Below are positions 26,442-37,568 of a stretch of DNA of 64,000 nt, in pieces (position 1 is the stretch's first letter; each line of letters starts with the position of its first letter). The stretch is from NCBI RefSeq assembly GCF_016587435.1, contig NZ_BNJJ01000029.1:1-64000 (forward strand), given 5' to 3'. The notes beneath the pieces are model-generated. The model worked only from the letters and a program-made list of their open reading frames with translations, was not told the origin of the DNA and did no database searches. The stretch is from Dictyobacter formicarum (GTDB lineage Bacteria > Chloroflexota > Ktedonobacteria > Ktedonobacterales > Ktedonobacteraceae). The position numbers were made by a program, and so were the translations under genes.

Positions 26442-27659
26442 CTAGCTTAAGATTTCTTTCGCCATGGCAAGGCCATTGACACTACCATCGGCATTACTGT
26501 AAGAGAATACCGCGACGATCCCCTCCTCACTACTATTTTTGAAGGTGCGCGTATAGTTCACATTAGATGAGAAAGATGTCGCGCCATTGCCCTGTTGTCC
26601 TCGAGCATTGGTGTTGCCCAGGACATTATATTGGCTATCGAAAATCGAGATCTTACCAATTACCCCTTCAAAGGCTGTTCCTTTACCTGTCACGTTAACG
26701 GGACTCTGGATATGGCTCTGCTGATCTGGTGAAGTGATGGATAGCTGTGGACTATCTACTTTGGTCACAATCCAGATGCCGCCATTGGCATTATTCTCCA
26801 GCCGGCTCATTGTGATGGTGACCATATTTTTACCGGCCGGCGACGACTTTTCAACTTTAACGATGGCATTTACATCATTTTTTCCTCCTCCACTGACGAT
26901 AGTTGTCTGTGTGTCATTTTGCCAGTTGAAGAGTTTGTTTTGCGCCACAAATTTAGTGGCCACTAGCTGGGCACTGAGCTGCCAGGCTTCCTGACCCTGG
27001 TTCACTTTTTGCTGATCCGTTTCAGCCTGATAGCGTGTTGTGCTGGGGAAGAAACCGGGAAAAGCGATCGATACGAGGGTCTGGCTGCTATCTGACCATT
27101 TGAACTCACGTTGCAGATCATTGACGATCGCAGCAGCAGACTGATTGATGTTCTGGGGAGATTTTTGATTGGCTTCGCTGGTTAAGAGGGTATTATACGC
27201 GCTAATTTTGGCTTCACCTTTATACAGGTTGGTGAGTTGAAAAATTTCACTGGGTTTAGGATTGGTTATATTATTGTATACATGTACATCGAGGATATGG
27301 CCAGTACCCGCATAACGGACGGTAACCAATGCCTGTAAATCGGCTCTTCCCATCAAATTTGCACAGGAGACGTTTTCAACTTGATTAACATTAGCCTGGG
27401 TTGGTATTTTGGAGTTCCAATAAGAGGACTGACTAACGGAAGCCGGGCAGGTTTGTGTTCCTAATTTCACAAAAGGTGTCGCCGATGCTGTGGCTGTAGC
27501 AGGATTTGAGGTTGGGGTCGCAGGTTTGCTATTGGTTGTACCTGAAGCTGAATTTCCATTTCCCAGCGAACAGGCTGCCAGTATAAACAAAGCAAGCAGA
27601 CATACGGTGGTGTTCTTGAATAATGATCGCACTGATATGCGGTGTATGTAGTTGTACAT
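26442..27659 (-). CDS. Lipoprotein with C-terminal Gmad2 immunoglobulin-like domain
   Basis: A secreted, lipid-anchored protein of about 405 residues. A hydrophobic signal peptide ends in the lipobox LFILAAC near residue 30, followed by a Gly/Asn/Thr/Pro-rich linker. The middle (about 70-300) is a beta-rich region of unknown family. The last 95 residues (ITSPDQQSHIQSPVNVTG... EGIVAVFSYSNADGS) match Gmad2, an Ig-like domain first seen in spore-germination and related secreted proteins. ATG 27659 is chosen because GGGGAG lies 9 bases upstream; the frame is open to 27704. Confidence 0.8.
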   Translation of the reverse strand: MYNYIHRISVRSLFKNTTVCLLALFILAACSLGNGNSASGTTNSKPATPTSNPATATASATPFVKLGTQTCPASVSQSSYWNSKIPTQANVNQVENVSCANLMGRADLQALVTVRYAGTGHILDVHVYNNITNPKPSEIFQLTNLYKGEAKISAYNTLLTSEANQKSPQNINQSAAAIVNDLQREFKWSDSSQTLVSIAFPGFFPSTTRYQAETDQQKVNQGQEAWQLSAQLVATKFVAQNKLFNWQNDTQTTIVSGGGKNDVNAIVKVEKSSPAGKNMVTITMSRLENNANGGIWIVTKVDSPQLSITSPDQQSHIQSPVNVTGKGTAFEGVIGKISIFDSQYNVLGNTNARGQQGNGATSFSSNVNYTRTFKNSSEEGIVAVFSYSNADGSVNGLAMAKEILS

Positions 27660-27930
27660 ACTCTTGCTCCCCTCGATTTTTTGTCGTGTTTGTATTACCA
27701 CCATGTCACGAATTCAGTATAGTCACCAATGCTACAAGTAATTGTAAACGCGCGAAGATAAAAACTAAACATAATTGCTATCTATTTACATAAACTCAAG
27801 CATGCCTTGTATTTGTAATATATCTTTCAGCGAATAGTCTGCATATGACATCAGTTAAGAAGAAGCTTTCAATCGTGTATTTCTCTGCGGTACTAACATG
27901 GTCGATTTAAGAAAATGCCTGGGATGCGTA

Positions 27931-27959
27931 TTGACAACCAGCAAAGAAAGAGCTATTAT
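27931..27959 (+). promoter_or_regulatory. Promoter of tRNA-Gln
   Basis: TTGACA (27931-27936), 17 bp, TATTAT (27954-27959). It predicts transcription starting a few bases before the tRNA. Confidence 0.8.
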
Positions 27960-27976
27960 AGTGGAGGTGAGCATAT

Positions 27977-28047
27977 TGGAGTGTCGTCCAATGGTAGGAC
28001 ATCTGACTTTGGATCAGGTAATCGGGGTTCGAATCCCTGCACTCCAG
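27977..28047 (+). tRNA. tRNA-Gln (anticodon TTG)
   Basis: Full cloverleaf. The acceptor arms TGGAGTG (27977-27983) and CACTCCA (28040-28046) pair. The D arm is GTCC...GGAC, the anticodon arm CTGA-CTTTGGA-TCAG gives anticodon TTG, and the T arm contains GGGTTCGAATCCC. The discriminator is G at 28047 and CCA is not encoded. The next gene starts about 19 bases downstream without a terminator between. Confidence 0.95.
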
Positions 28048-28065
28048 CCTTAATCTAAAGGAACA

Positions 28066-29067
28066 TTGCTCGTGGCAAATCATATCTTACCTCAAGATCA
28101 TTTACTTGCCAAAAAGTATAAATTAGGCGTTCCAACCCGGAAATTTCGCTTTGACTTTCCTCATTCTTTCTTATCCCATACCTTCATTTTGTTTGCCGAA
28201 CTCATTATTGTGGTAATACTGGGCTTATTTTGTTTTACCTGTGGTTCTATACTGACCATTTCTGCTACTATAAACAATAGTCTTTACCAGGACTGGCTAT
28301 GGATACTGGCAATGATCGCCATACCCACTGTAACTGGTTGGATGATGTATCGACGTGGCAATCGACACTTATTTGTGCTTAACCTGTTCAGCGCGATTGG
28401 TAGTCAGCTACTGGTCTTTCTGGGAGGCTACCTGGTCATGATTCGTGCTACGCCGCCTGATCCCATTGCCTATATTTTTGGCGGCTTGTTTCTTTGCGTA
28501 GCAGGATCGATAATCATTGTGATCGCACTCAACTTTATGCCTCTCTCTCGCTCTATCATGATCTGTACTGATGGATGCCTGTTTATTGATAAATTACAAC
28601 GCCGGCGCATTATACGCTGGGAACAGATTACTTCGATGAGATCAGATAAAGGTTTCGTGCGTATTGTGTGCAGCAATGGTAGCAGCCTGAAATTACGGAG
28701 TAGCTGGGCCAACAGTACAACGGTCCAGCATATTATTTACGGTAAGGCATTCCGGTATCTTTTTGCGCGTGCCCGCTCAGCCTATCACTCTGGCGAGCCC
28801 GTCCTGTTCGGTCGTTTTACCGTTACCTGGAAGGGCATTGATAATGGCCAGCAACTTTTCCGCTGGGAGCAGTTGCGCACCTGTGTGTATATCGATTCAG
28901 GGCTTGCATTGATAGGTATCGATGATACATGCCTGGATGTAACCTATCTATCGCAATTGCCAGATGCCGCTGTTTTTGTAGAACTGGTTAAATATATCCT
29001 GGTTTCGCGCCAGAAGCAGACTTCTCTATCCTTTGATGTCACCCATCGCTACATAGGTACATTGTAA
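28066..29067 (+). CDS. Membrane protein with four helices and a PH-like C-terminal domain
   Basis: 333 residues, no assigned function. Residues 40-170 hold four transmembrane helices (for example FILFAELIIVVILGLFCF and LFLCVAGSIIIVIALNF). The remainder is cytosolic and beta-rich, with two similar blocks around CLFIDKLQRRRIIRWEQI and QQLFRWEQLRTCVYID, which look like PH-type strands as in DUF6585-like proteins. That assignment is tentative. The start is TTG 28066 or GTG 28072, both within reach of AAAGGA. It may be transcribed together with tRNA-Gln. Confidence 0.65.
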   Translation: MLVANHILPQDHLLAKKYKLGVPTRKFRFDFPHSFLSHTFILFAELIIVVILGLFCFTCGSILTISATINNSLYQDWLWILAMIAIPTVTGWMMYRRGNRHLFVLNLFSAIGSQLLVFLGGYLVMIRATPPDPIAYIFGGLFLCVAGSIIIVIALNFMPLSRSIMICTDGCLFIDKLQRRRIIRWEQITSMRSDKGFVRIVCSNGSSLKLRSSWANSTTVQHIIYGKAFRYLFARARSAYHSGEPVLFGRFTVTWKGIDNGQQLFRWEQLRTCVYIDSGLALIGIDDTCLDVTYLSQLPDAAVFVELVKYILVSRQKQTSLSFDVTHRYIGTL

Positions 29068-29335
29068 CCGTCCTCAACTTTTTAGATACCCATTTCGTAA
29101 TACGTTATATCGTTTGTTGTAACAGATTACTTTCCGCCCATGCCGGATTCAGTCGCCAATTTAAGAAGTGGGCTATCCCGCATCACAATGGTAGCGATAA
29201 TTGCATTGTAGAGCTAGCTATCCGCTACAGTAGTAACAATTGGATATCAGCGCCTGCTATACGTTGGTACTTTGTAAGGGGTGTTATTGTTTGGACGCAT
29301 TTCAAGTTTGGTGTGCTTGAAAAATTCTGTAACAC

Positions 29336-29364
29336 TTGACATTGAAATTGCTAAATGTTATATT
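29336..29364 (+). promoter_or_regulatory. Promoter of the 152-aa membrane protein gene
   Basis: TTGACA (29336-29341), 17 bp, TATATT (29359-29364), about 90 nt before the start codon. The leader contains a 7-bp hairpin CTCGCAG/CTGCGAG (29425-29444) whose 3' arm overlaps the GAGGAGGA ribosome site. Confidence 0.8.
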
Positions 29365-29456
29365 TTGCGTAGTTCGTTATAACTATTGGTGATAATTATT
29401 CGTAGAGATAAAGATAGAGATGTGCTCGCAGCTGTTTCTGCGAGGAGGACTATATC

Positions 29457-29915
29457 ATGTATTGGTTTGACTATCGTTCAGGATACCCACGATATCGTCG
29501 TAGGCGCAGAGGCTTCTATGGTTTTCCCTGGTGGCTTTTCTTTGCTTTTTTCTGGGTTATTCCAAGACAGTTCTGGGGCTTCATCTTTATAGGATTTCTG
29601 GTTCTGGCGCTGTTGACTTTTATCAGTTATATGAACTCACGTTCCCAGGGGATGAATCAGTCACAGCCCTACTACAATCCAGGCGCTCAGAATCCACCTC
29701 AACAGCCCTATTATCAGCCGACTCCACAGCCGCATGAACAGGTAGAAGCGGACCAGCCTTATTATCAGCCATATCAGCAGGGCTATCAATATCAAGCGTC
29801 AGCGAATGAGCGTGCGAATTATACTGAAGAAGCTTATGGGCAAGCTCCTGAACAGATACAAGAGGACCCTTATCAACCCAAGGCTGAGTATCCTCAGCAG
29901 ATGCCACCCATGTAG
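29457..29915 (+). CDS. Small membrane protein with Gln/Pro/Tyr-rich tail
   Basis: 152 residues, no known family. A Tyr/Arg-rich start (RYRRRRRGFYGF) precedes one or two hydrophobic helices (about 22-60, WWLFFAFFWVIP and FIFIGFLVLALLTFI). A long hydrophilic tail follows, with repeats around QPYYQP (QPYYNP, QPYYQPTPQP, QPYYQPYQQ). The tail is probably disordered and may mediate interactions. The positive N-terminus predicts that it stays inside. GAGGAGGA is 7 bases before the ATG. Confidence 0.7.
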   Translation: MYWFDYRSGYPRYRRRRRGFYGFPWWLFFAFFWVIPRQFWGFIFIGFLVLALLTFISYMNSRSQGMNQSQPYYNPGAQNPPQQPYYQPTPQPHEQVEADQPYYQPYQQGYQYQASANERANYTEEAYGQAPEQIQEDPYQPKAEYPQQMPPM

Positions 29916-30003
29916 TCCATAATATCGAAGCTAAAGACGCTGTGAACTGGTTAGAGAGATTGCCGCATATAGAGGTGAATGACGACCAGATTTGGCGATA
30001 CTG

Positions 30004-30047
30004 AAAAGGCACGATACTCGAAGCATACTTTGAGTATCGTGCCTTTT
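30004..30047. terminator. Bidirectional terminator
   Basis: A perfect 16-bp stem, AAAAGGCACGATACTC (30004-30019) with its complement at 30032-30047. It gives a T tract on both strands and serves the membrane protein gene and the M42 peptidase gene. Confidence 0.85.
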
Positions 30048-30087
30048 GCTATGCACATACTACTGTGCAGGCGTCTGAACCCGGTAA

Positions 30088-31155
30088 TTACGGAATCACA
30101 TTGGTGTCTTTATCCAGGGCCAGCACAAAGCGCGTCAGCAATTCAGCAACTTCATCAATATCCTTCAACGAGGCAATCTCTGAACCTGTATGCAGGTAGC
30201 GGCAAGGGATACTCACCAGGGCGGTGGCTACACCGCTACGTACTACCTGGATGACATCGGTATCGGTGGAGGTACGGGCTGCCTGTGGATCGACCTGCCA
30301 GGCAATACCAGCCTCATCCGCTGCCTTCACCAGCAGTTGGTAGACGCGCGGATTGATGTGTCCACCAATAGAGAGAACCGGGCCACCATGCAGCTTTATA
30401 TCTCCCAGGTCTTTCTTTGAGGTACCAGGATGATCAGAAGTAAAGGTGACATCCACCGCAACAGCGATGAGAGGATCAACGCTGAATGCCGCGGTCTGGG
30501 CACCACGTGAGCCAACCTCTTCCTGAACCGCTGAGACGAAGAAGACGCCAGCCTTTAAGGCTTCACGTTTCTGGTGCAGGCGGCGCATCGTTTCCACCAA
30601 AGCAAAGACACTGGATTTATCATCCAGAGCACGCGACACGATCGTATCGTTCTGCATACGCTCCAATTGAGCCGCCCGCGTTGCCACGCTCCCCAAAGGC
30701 ACCAGTTTCCTGGCCTCCTCCTGGCTATTGGCGCCAATATCGATCCACAGATCCGCCAGCTTAGGACTCTTGCCTCGATCCTCGCTGCTCAAGGTATGTA
30801 CCGGAGGTCGGCCAATGACTCCCAGGATAGGGCCAGAGGGAGTATGCACATGTACACGGTTGCCAGGTAGCGTGGAAGGATCGAACCCTCCAACGGGAGC
30901 GAAATAAAGGAAGCCCTGCTCGTCGATATAACGAATCAAGAAACCTAGCTCATCTCCGTGAGCGGTCAGCATAACGCGCGGAGTACCTTCTGGATGCAGA
31001 GCAGCAATTACATTGCCATGTACATCGGTACGTACTTCGTCGGTATATTTCTTGATTTCTTCACGAACAACCTGTTGTACTGGCTGCTCAAAGCCCGAAG
31101 GGCTGGGGCTGCTAATCAAGCGTTCTAGAAATGACACACGCGACTCATCTATCAT
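30088..31155 (-). CDS. M42 family metallo-aminopeptidase
   Basis: A cytosolic dizinc aminopeptidase of the glutamyl aminopeptidase/endoglucanase M family, usually a tetrahedral dodecamer that trims peptides. All metal and catalytic residues are present: TAHGDE near 67, ALDDKSS near 174, AVQEEVGSRG near 207 (catalytic Glu plus ligand), AVAVDVTF near 230 and RYLHTGSE near 322. ATG 31155 is chosen because GGAGGT lies upstream; the frame is open to 31218. It lies downstream of the NYN-domain gene, separated by a strong hairpin. Confidence 0.92.
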   Translation of the reverse strand: MIDESRVSFLERLISSPSPSGFEQPVQQVVREEIKKYTDEVRTDVHGNVIAALHPEGTPRVMLTAHGDELGFLIRYIDEQGFLYFAPVGGFDPSTLPGNRVHVHTPSGPILGVIGRPPVHTLSSEDRGKSPKLADLWIDIGANSQEEARKLVPLGSVATRAAQLERMQNDTIVSRALDDKSSVFALVETMRRLHQKREALKAGVFFVSAVQEEVGSRGAQTAAFSVDPLIAVAVDVTFTSDHPGTSKKDLGDIKLHGGPVLSIGGHINPRVYQLLVKAADEAGIAWQVDPQAARTSTDTDVIQVVRSGVATALVSIPCRYLHTGSEIASLKDIDEVAELLTRFVLALDKDTNVIP

Positions 31156-31194
31156 AAAGACCTCCATAAAAAGCACAAAATAGGCATAGTGTAA

Positions 31195-31245
31195 AACAAA
31201 GAGCCCGGCAGGCCTCACTCTTTGTTAGAGGAGGCCATGACCGGG
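31195..31245 (-). terminator. Terminator or attenuator between the NYN and M42 genes
   Basis: On the minus strand CCCGG and GGCCTC-CTCT pair with AGAG, GAGGCC and CCGGG (31204-31245), followed by the T-rich CTCTTTGTTTTA. The loop AACAAAGAG can instead pair with the downstream CTCTTTGTT (31195-31203), so two exclusive folds exist. The M42 start is only about 40 bases further on, so partial read-through is probable. Confidence 0.6.
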
Positions 31246-31304
31246 TTCACGTTCTTTCTTTTTAAGTATATTACAGAATAAACATAATGAGCTTAACGTA
31301 AGTA

Positions 31305-32660
31305 TTAGCGCACAAATTGTTTTAGTACTTCATCAACACCAGGATGCGTACGATTCAAGCGCAAATCCTCTGCCCCTGTCGCATCGGCCTGTACGAGCAG
31401 AATATTCTGTTGGATACAGCTATTCAGCAACTCGCGGGCAGATTCCCGTGTTAAGCGACCACGGAAACGGTTCTTCGGATTGACTGGATCGCCAATGAAA
31501 TTAGACACCCCGATAATTGTACGCCAGGACCAGTTGCGGTCGATGTAGTCGAGAAACTGTAAGAATTGCGGGTCAAGCACATCCATTGGTGGGCTGCCAT
31601 AGGGAGGTTGCTGATACTGAGATCCGCTATTATTAAAGTTGACCGCGGGCATAGAACCAGTACTCGCACTGAGCGAGCTGCTGGGTGACATCTGGACAAT
31701 AGGTAACTGTCCGGTAGTACTGCCTACACCACCTGGAACAAGAGGCACAAATTGATTCGCACTACTGATTAAATCTCGGCTGACGGTTCCTGGAATACCA
31801 ACAACAATAACAGTTTTGTTCAAACGTAACTTTAAACGGGCACTAATGCGAGTAAAATCTTTATCGCCTGTCATCAACACAAATGTCGAAATGGTTGGAC
31901 GATCAAAAACAGTTTCAATAATATCCATCAACATATTCAGATCGACCGTACTCTGCACGACCGTACTCTGTACAATAGTACTATTGCCAGGATTAACGGC
32001 GGGCATATGGCCAGTATTGCCAGTCTGCTGAACATTATTAGAATATCCTAAAGGACCAGTATTACTTTGTCCAAGTGGACCAGTCGGGCTGGATTGACCA
32101 TAGGTATTCCCATAGGGTATTTGGCGATAGGGCTCACGCTGCGGATCATCTGACATAGAGTACTGCTCTTCGGTAGGCTGTTCCTCTTCGTCGAGAAGAT
32201 TTTCGTCCAGATCATTTTGCAAGGGAAGAGACGGCTCCGTTTCAGTGGGCCAACCATTGCTCAGCATTCCTGGTTGAATAGCGGGAAGTGAACCAGAATT
32301 ACCAGTCATGTTCGAGGGCCACTGCCGGGGATAAGCGCCAGTTCCTTGCTCAGCAACGTAGCTTGAGGAACCAAGAGAACCAGTTGGCGTATTACCAGAT
32401 GCATAATGAATCGTGCCCATGCGAATACGGTCCCTCTGCTTGGCAGGACAATCAACACGATCAATCATCGCTGCCGTCAAGCTCCCTTTAAATGGCTCTG
32501 GTTGCCGAGACCAGTCCGCATAAGCGCGGGCGACCATAACAGTGCCATAGCGGCGAGCCACAGCAATAAGTTCCTGTGGGTCTGGCTCTCGCCGTTGTAT
32601 ATTCAGCATACTGTAACGTATGTTCTCAAAATCGATGAATAAAGCAATATCTTCGGGCAC
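31305..32660 (-). CDS. NYN-domain (LabA/DUF88-type) protein with split catalytic domain
   Basis: 451 residues. NYN domains are PIN-like RNases or RNA-binding domains. The first half (1-88) carries LFIDFENIRYSML with the conserved Asp and Asn. The second half (about 228-310) carries NMLMDIIE and VLMTGDKDF with the remaining acidic residues. Between them lies a low-complexity insertion of about 140 residues. A linker (310-358) and a C-terminal domain (360-451) that resembles a winged helix complete it. The insertion and linker repeat a TG-x-(M/L)-P-A motif. A role in RNA turnover is plausible but unproven. Confidence 0.8.
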   Translation of the reverse strand: MPEDIALFIDFENIRYSMLNIQRREPDPQELIAVARRYGTVMVARAYADWSRQPEPFKGSLTAAMIDRVDCPAKQRDRIRMGTIHYASGNTPTGSLGSSSYVAEQGTGAYPRQWPSNMTGNSGSLPAIQPGMLSNGWPTETEPSLPLQNDLDENLLDEEEQPTEEQYSMSDDPQREPYRQIPYGNTYGQSSPTGPLGQSNTGPLGYSNNVQQTGNTGHMPAVNPGNSTIVQSTVVQSTVDLNMLMDIIETVFDRPTISTFVLMTGDKDFTRISARLKLRLNKTVIVVGIPGTVSRDLISSANQFVPLVPGGVGSTTGQLPIVQMSPSSSLSASTGSMPAVNFNNSGSQYQQPPYGSPPMDVLDPQFLQFLDYIDRNWSWRTIIGVSNFIGDPVNPKNRFRGRLTRESARELLNSCIQQNILLVQADATGAEDLRLNRTHPGVDEVLKQFVR

Positions 32661-32864
32661 AACCTTCTCCTCTCATAGGGAGAAACCGCGCAGGCCAAGA
32701 TTTATGATTGTTCAGGTGCTCGGATTACCTAGCAGTGTATCCTCTTAGCTATGAGCATATCATACTTTATGGTTAAAGTCGAGAGGTCTGCGCTTTACTT
32801 TGCGTACCTACTATGGTATATTCTGTAGTTGAGAAAGAACAAGAGATACAAAGAGTAACTAGTA

Positions 32865-33200
32865 ATGGAGCTAATAGAATCTCATCTAATAGATAAATCG
32901 ATTTGTCCGGTTGCCCGCACTGCTCAGATTTTAAGCGGGAAATGGACGATACTTATTATTCGTGATTTAGCCACTGGTGTCAAGCGGTTTAATCAGTTAG
33001 AACGCTCTCTCCAGGGCATCAGCCCCAAAACACTCTCCGAACGACTGCGCTCTTTAGAAGAAGAGGGAATTATCAGTCGTCAGATATTTGCTGAAGCACC
33101 TCCTCGCGTTGAATATTCACTAACCGAGAAGGGGCGTGATCTAGTACCTGTAATCGATAGTATGCGGAACTACGGTAAACAGTGGTTATGTGATAAGTAG
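32865..33200 (+). CDS. HxlR-family transcriptional regulator
   Basis: A 111-residue winged-helix repressor/activator of the HxlR (MarR-like) family. The family pattern is clear: CPVARTAQILSGKWTILIIRDL near residues 14-34, the recognition helix in ISPKTLSERLRSLEEEGII and the wing in PPRVEYSLTEKG. The conserved Cys near residue 14 is often redox-sensing in this family. The neighbouring targets are not obvious. The ribosome site is weak. Confidence 0.9.
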   Translation: MELIESHLIDKSICPVARTAQILSGKWTILIIRDLATGVKRFNQLERSLQGISPKTLSERLRSLEEEGIISRQIFAEAPPRVEYSLTEKGRDLVPVIDSMRNYGKQWLCDK

Positions 33201-33265
33201 ATTTCCATGCACTAGATCTTGTTGTAGTCAGTTTACTTCCCCTACCCACATAATTTTAAGCTAGA

Positions 33266-33294
33266 AGAACCGGAGGAATGCCCCCGGTTCTTTC
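33266..33294 (+). terminator. Terminator after the HxlR gene
   Basis: AGAACCGG/CCGGTTCT followed by a short T run. It lies between convergent stops and may act in both directions. Confidence 0.6.
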
Positions 33295-33314
33295 TGATGA
33301 AGTTTCTAGACGTA

Positions 33315-33605
33315 TTAAAGTGATGCTCCAACTAATTCACGATGGTGCTCAGAGAGGAAGCGACTTAACACACCGGAAGTTTGAGATGTGGTGAGTTCTT
33401 CTGCCTCAATATCCGCTCTGTTCACTAATTCATACAGACTGGCAATATCGTAGCGCATCTGTACCTGCAGCTGGCCGTCACTATTGAAACCCTCTACGAA
33501 GAGACCGTCCTCTTCTTCATGGATTGCGATGCTCTTGACACCAATCTGATCAAGAACCTGACCGACTGCATGTAAGATGTTCGCGTAACTGAACGTGGCC
33601 GGCAT
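33315..33605 (-). CDS. Hypothetical protein
   Basis: 96 residues, family not recognised. It is acidic and soluble, with helix-strand-strand-helix character: an N-terminal helix ANILHAVGQVLDQIG, then two strands (KSIAIHEEEDGLFVEGF and LQVQMRYDI). GGGAGGGAG lies just before the ATG. Its minus-strand promoter, TTGACG (33771-33776), 17 bp, TAAAAT (33748-33753), is good, which supports a real gene. Confidence 0.65.
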   Translation of the reverse strand: MPATFSYANILHAVGQVLDQIGVKSIAIHEEEDGLFVEGFNSDGQLQVQMRYDIASLYELVNRADIEAEELTTSQTSGVLSRFLSEHHRELVGASL

Positions 33606-33747
33606 TTCTCCCTCCCTAAATAATTGGAAGAAAAATTTTTCAATTGCTTACTTTAATATTTTCTCGTCGAGACTACTCTGTCTGTCACACTACAACACAC
33701 CACATTTTTGATTAGGTGGATTGTCAGGTACATACTACACTCCGACA

Positions 33748-33776
33748 ATTTTAGCATAACAATCTTTAAACGTCAA
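33748..33776 (-). promoter_or_regulatory. Promoter of the 96-aa protein gene
   Basis: On the minus strand TTGACG, 17 bp, TAAAAT, leaving a leader of about 135 nt. Confidence 0.65.
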
Positions 33777-34029
33777 GTTGCCTTTTCGCTGACATCCCAC
33801 TGGCTTAGGCACCTGTTGTAGCCCATGCGCTACGAACTGGCGTATTTGCTACTTCTGTATCTTTATCGCTAGCATTAAGCGGTTCGTTGATCTGGAATCG
33901 CCAATAGTGAGCGTTTCTGGTTCACCCCAATGCGCCAGTAACGTGTTGGTTAGTTTTGCCATGATGTTGTTAGCTTTAAGTTCAGATGCACCAATTTTGC
34001 TAATTGATAAAAAAACAGCAAAAAAAGTG

Positions 34030-34060
34030 TTGACAAAGTCAGCAATGTATGGCATATTAT
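34030..34060 (+). promoter_or_regulatory. Promoter of the 23S rRNA unit
   Basis: TTGACA (34030-34035) is followed by CATATTAT. CATATT gives 17-bp spacing and TATTAT gives 19. It predicts a precursor leader of about 170 nt. From 33777 to 34029 I see no gene, and no 16S rRNA sequence is present upstream. Confidence 0.7.
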
Positions 34061-34238
34061 CTGAGCGCCGCACGAGAGCGATGCGAGACGCACAAAAAGC
34101 ACACTAACAACTAAAAATTATCATTTCTTCAATTTTGCTGAGCGATTGATATGCCAGCCAGAGTTGAAGCAGAGGATCGATTTGTTCGATTTAGAACAAG
34201 TCAAAGCATTCAGAGACATGATGTAGATCTGAACGAAG

Positions 34239-37204
<2,966 letters not shown>

Positions 37205-37315
37205 ACCATTGTATCTTCATCGTGGCTCAAGAATGCGAGCCCTCTGCTTCACACTCTGGATGGCAGTGCGCTCGGCAAAATTGAGGAAATGGTATTTTTT
37301 AGTTTAGTAGTGTTT

Positions 37316-37349
37316 CCACCAATGACCTTCAGGTCACTGGTGGTTTTTT
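37316..37349 (+). terminator. Terminator of the 23S rRNA unit
   Basis: CCACCAATGACC pairs with GGTCACTGGTGG (one mismatch) around TTCA, followed by six T. No 5S rRNA lies between the 23S end and this site. Confidence 0.9.
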
Positions 37350-37380
37350 GTTTTTATACTATCGCCATTGTATGGCTCGC

Positions 37381-37540
37381 CAGCCTGGAGGCGTCAGCGC
37401 CCCCACTCGTTTTATAGAGAGTAAAAAGCGGTGCGTGACAAACGTGCATGTGCACGTTTGTCACGCACCGCTTTTTACTCTCTATGTTTTTTAAGCGCCG
37501 TAGGTGCGTAGTATCAGGGGCCGGAGGCACAAACGCCCAT
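37381..37540. repeat. Dispersed hairpin element, family A, copy 4
   Basis: It carries a perfect 35-bp stem (arms 37414-37448 and 37451-37485) with only 2 central bases, essentially a 72-bp palindrome followed by GTTTTTT. The left flank has the GGCG-TCAG-CGCC mini-hairpin and ends CCCCACTC, as in copy 2. The right flank 37494-37522 matches copy 3 at 26 of 29 positions. It sits directly after the rRNA terminator. Confidence 0.7.
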
Positions 37541-37568
37541 CTATACGTATTCTGCTACAAAATGCGTA

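Noticed and set aside
33849..34073. A 74-codon minus-strand frame upstream of the 23S gene
   Set aside because: It overlaps the rRNA promoter, has no ribosome site and no recognisable family; chance is the simpler explanation.
37205..37315. Possible 5S rRNA between the 23S end and its terminator
   Set aside because: None of the 5S landmarks (such as the CGAAC loop region and the terminal helix) are present, and the space is too short.
37381..37540. Family A elements as intact IS200/IS605 or IscB/TnpB guide-RNA loci
   Set aside because: No transposase or nuclease gene or remnant lies next to any of the four copies, so only a remnant or trans-mobilised origin remains possible.
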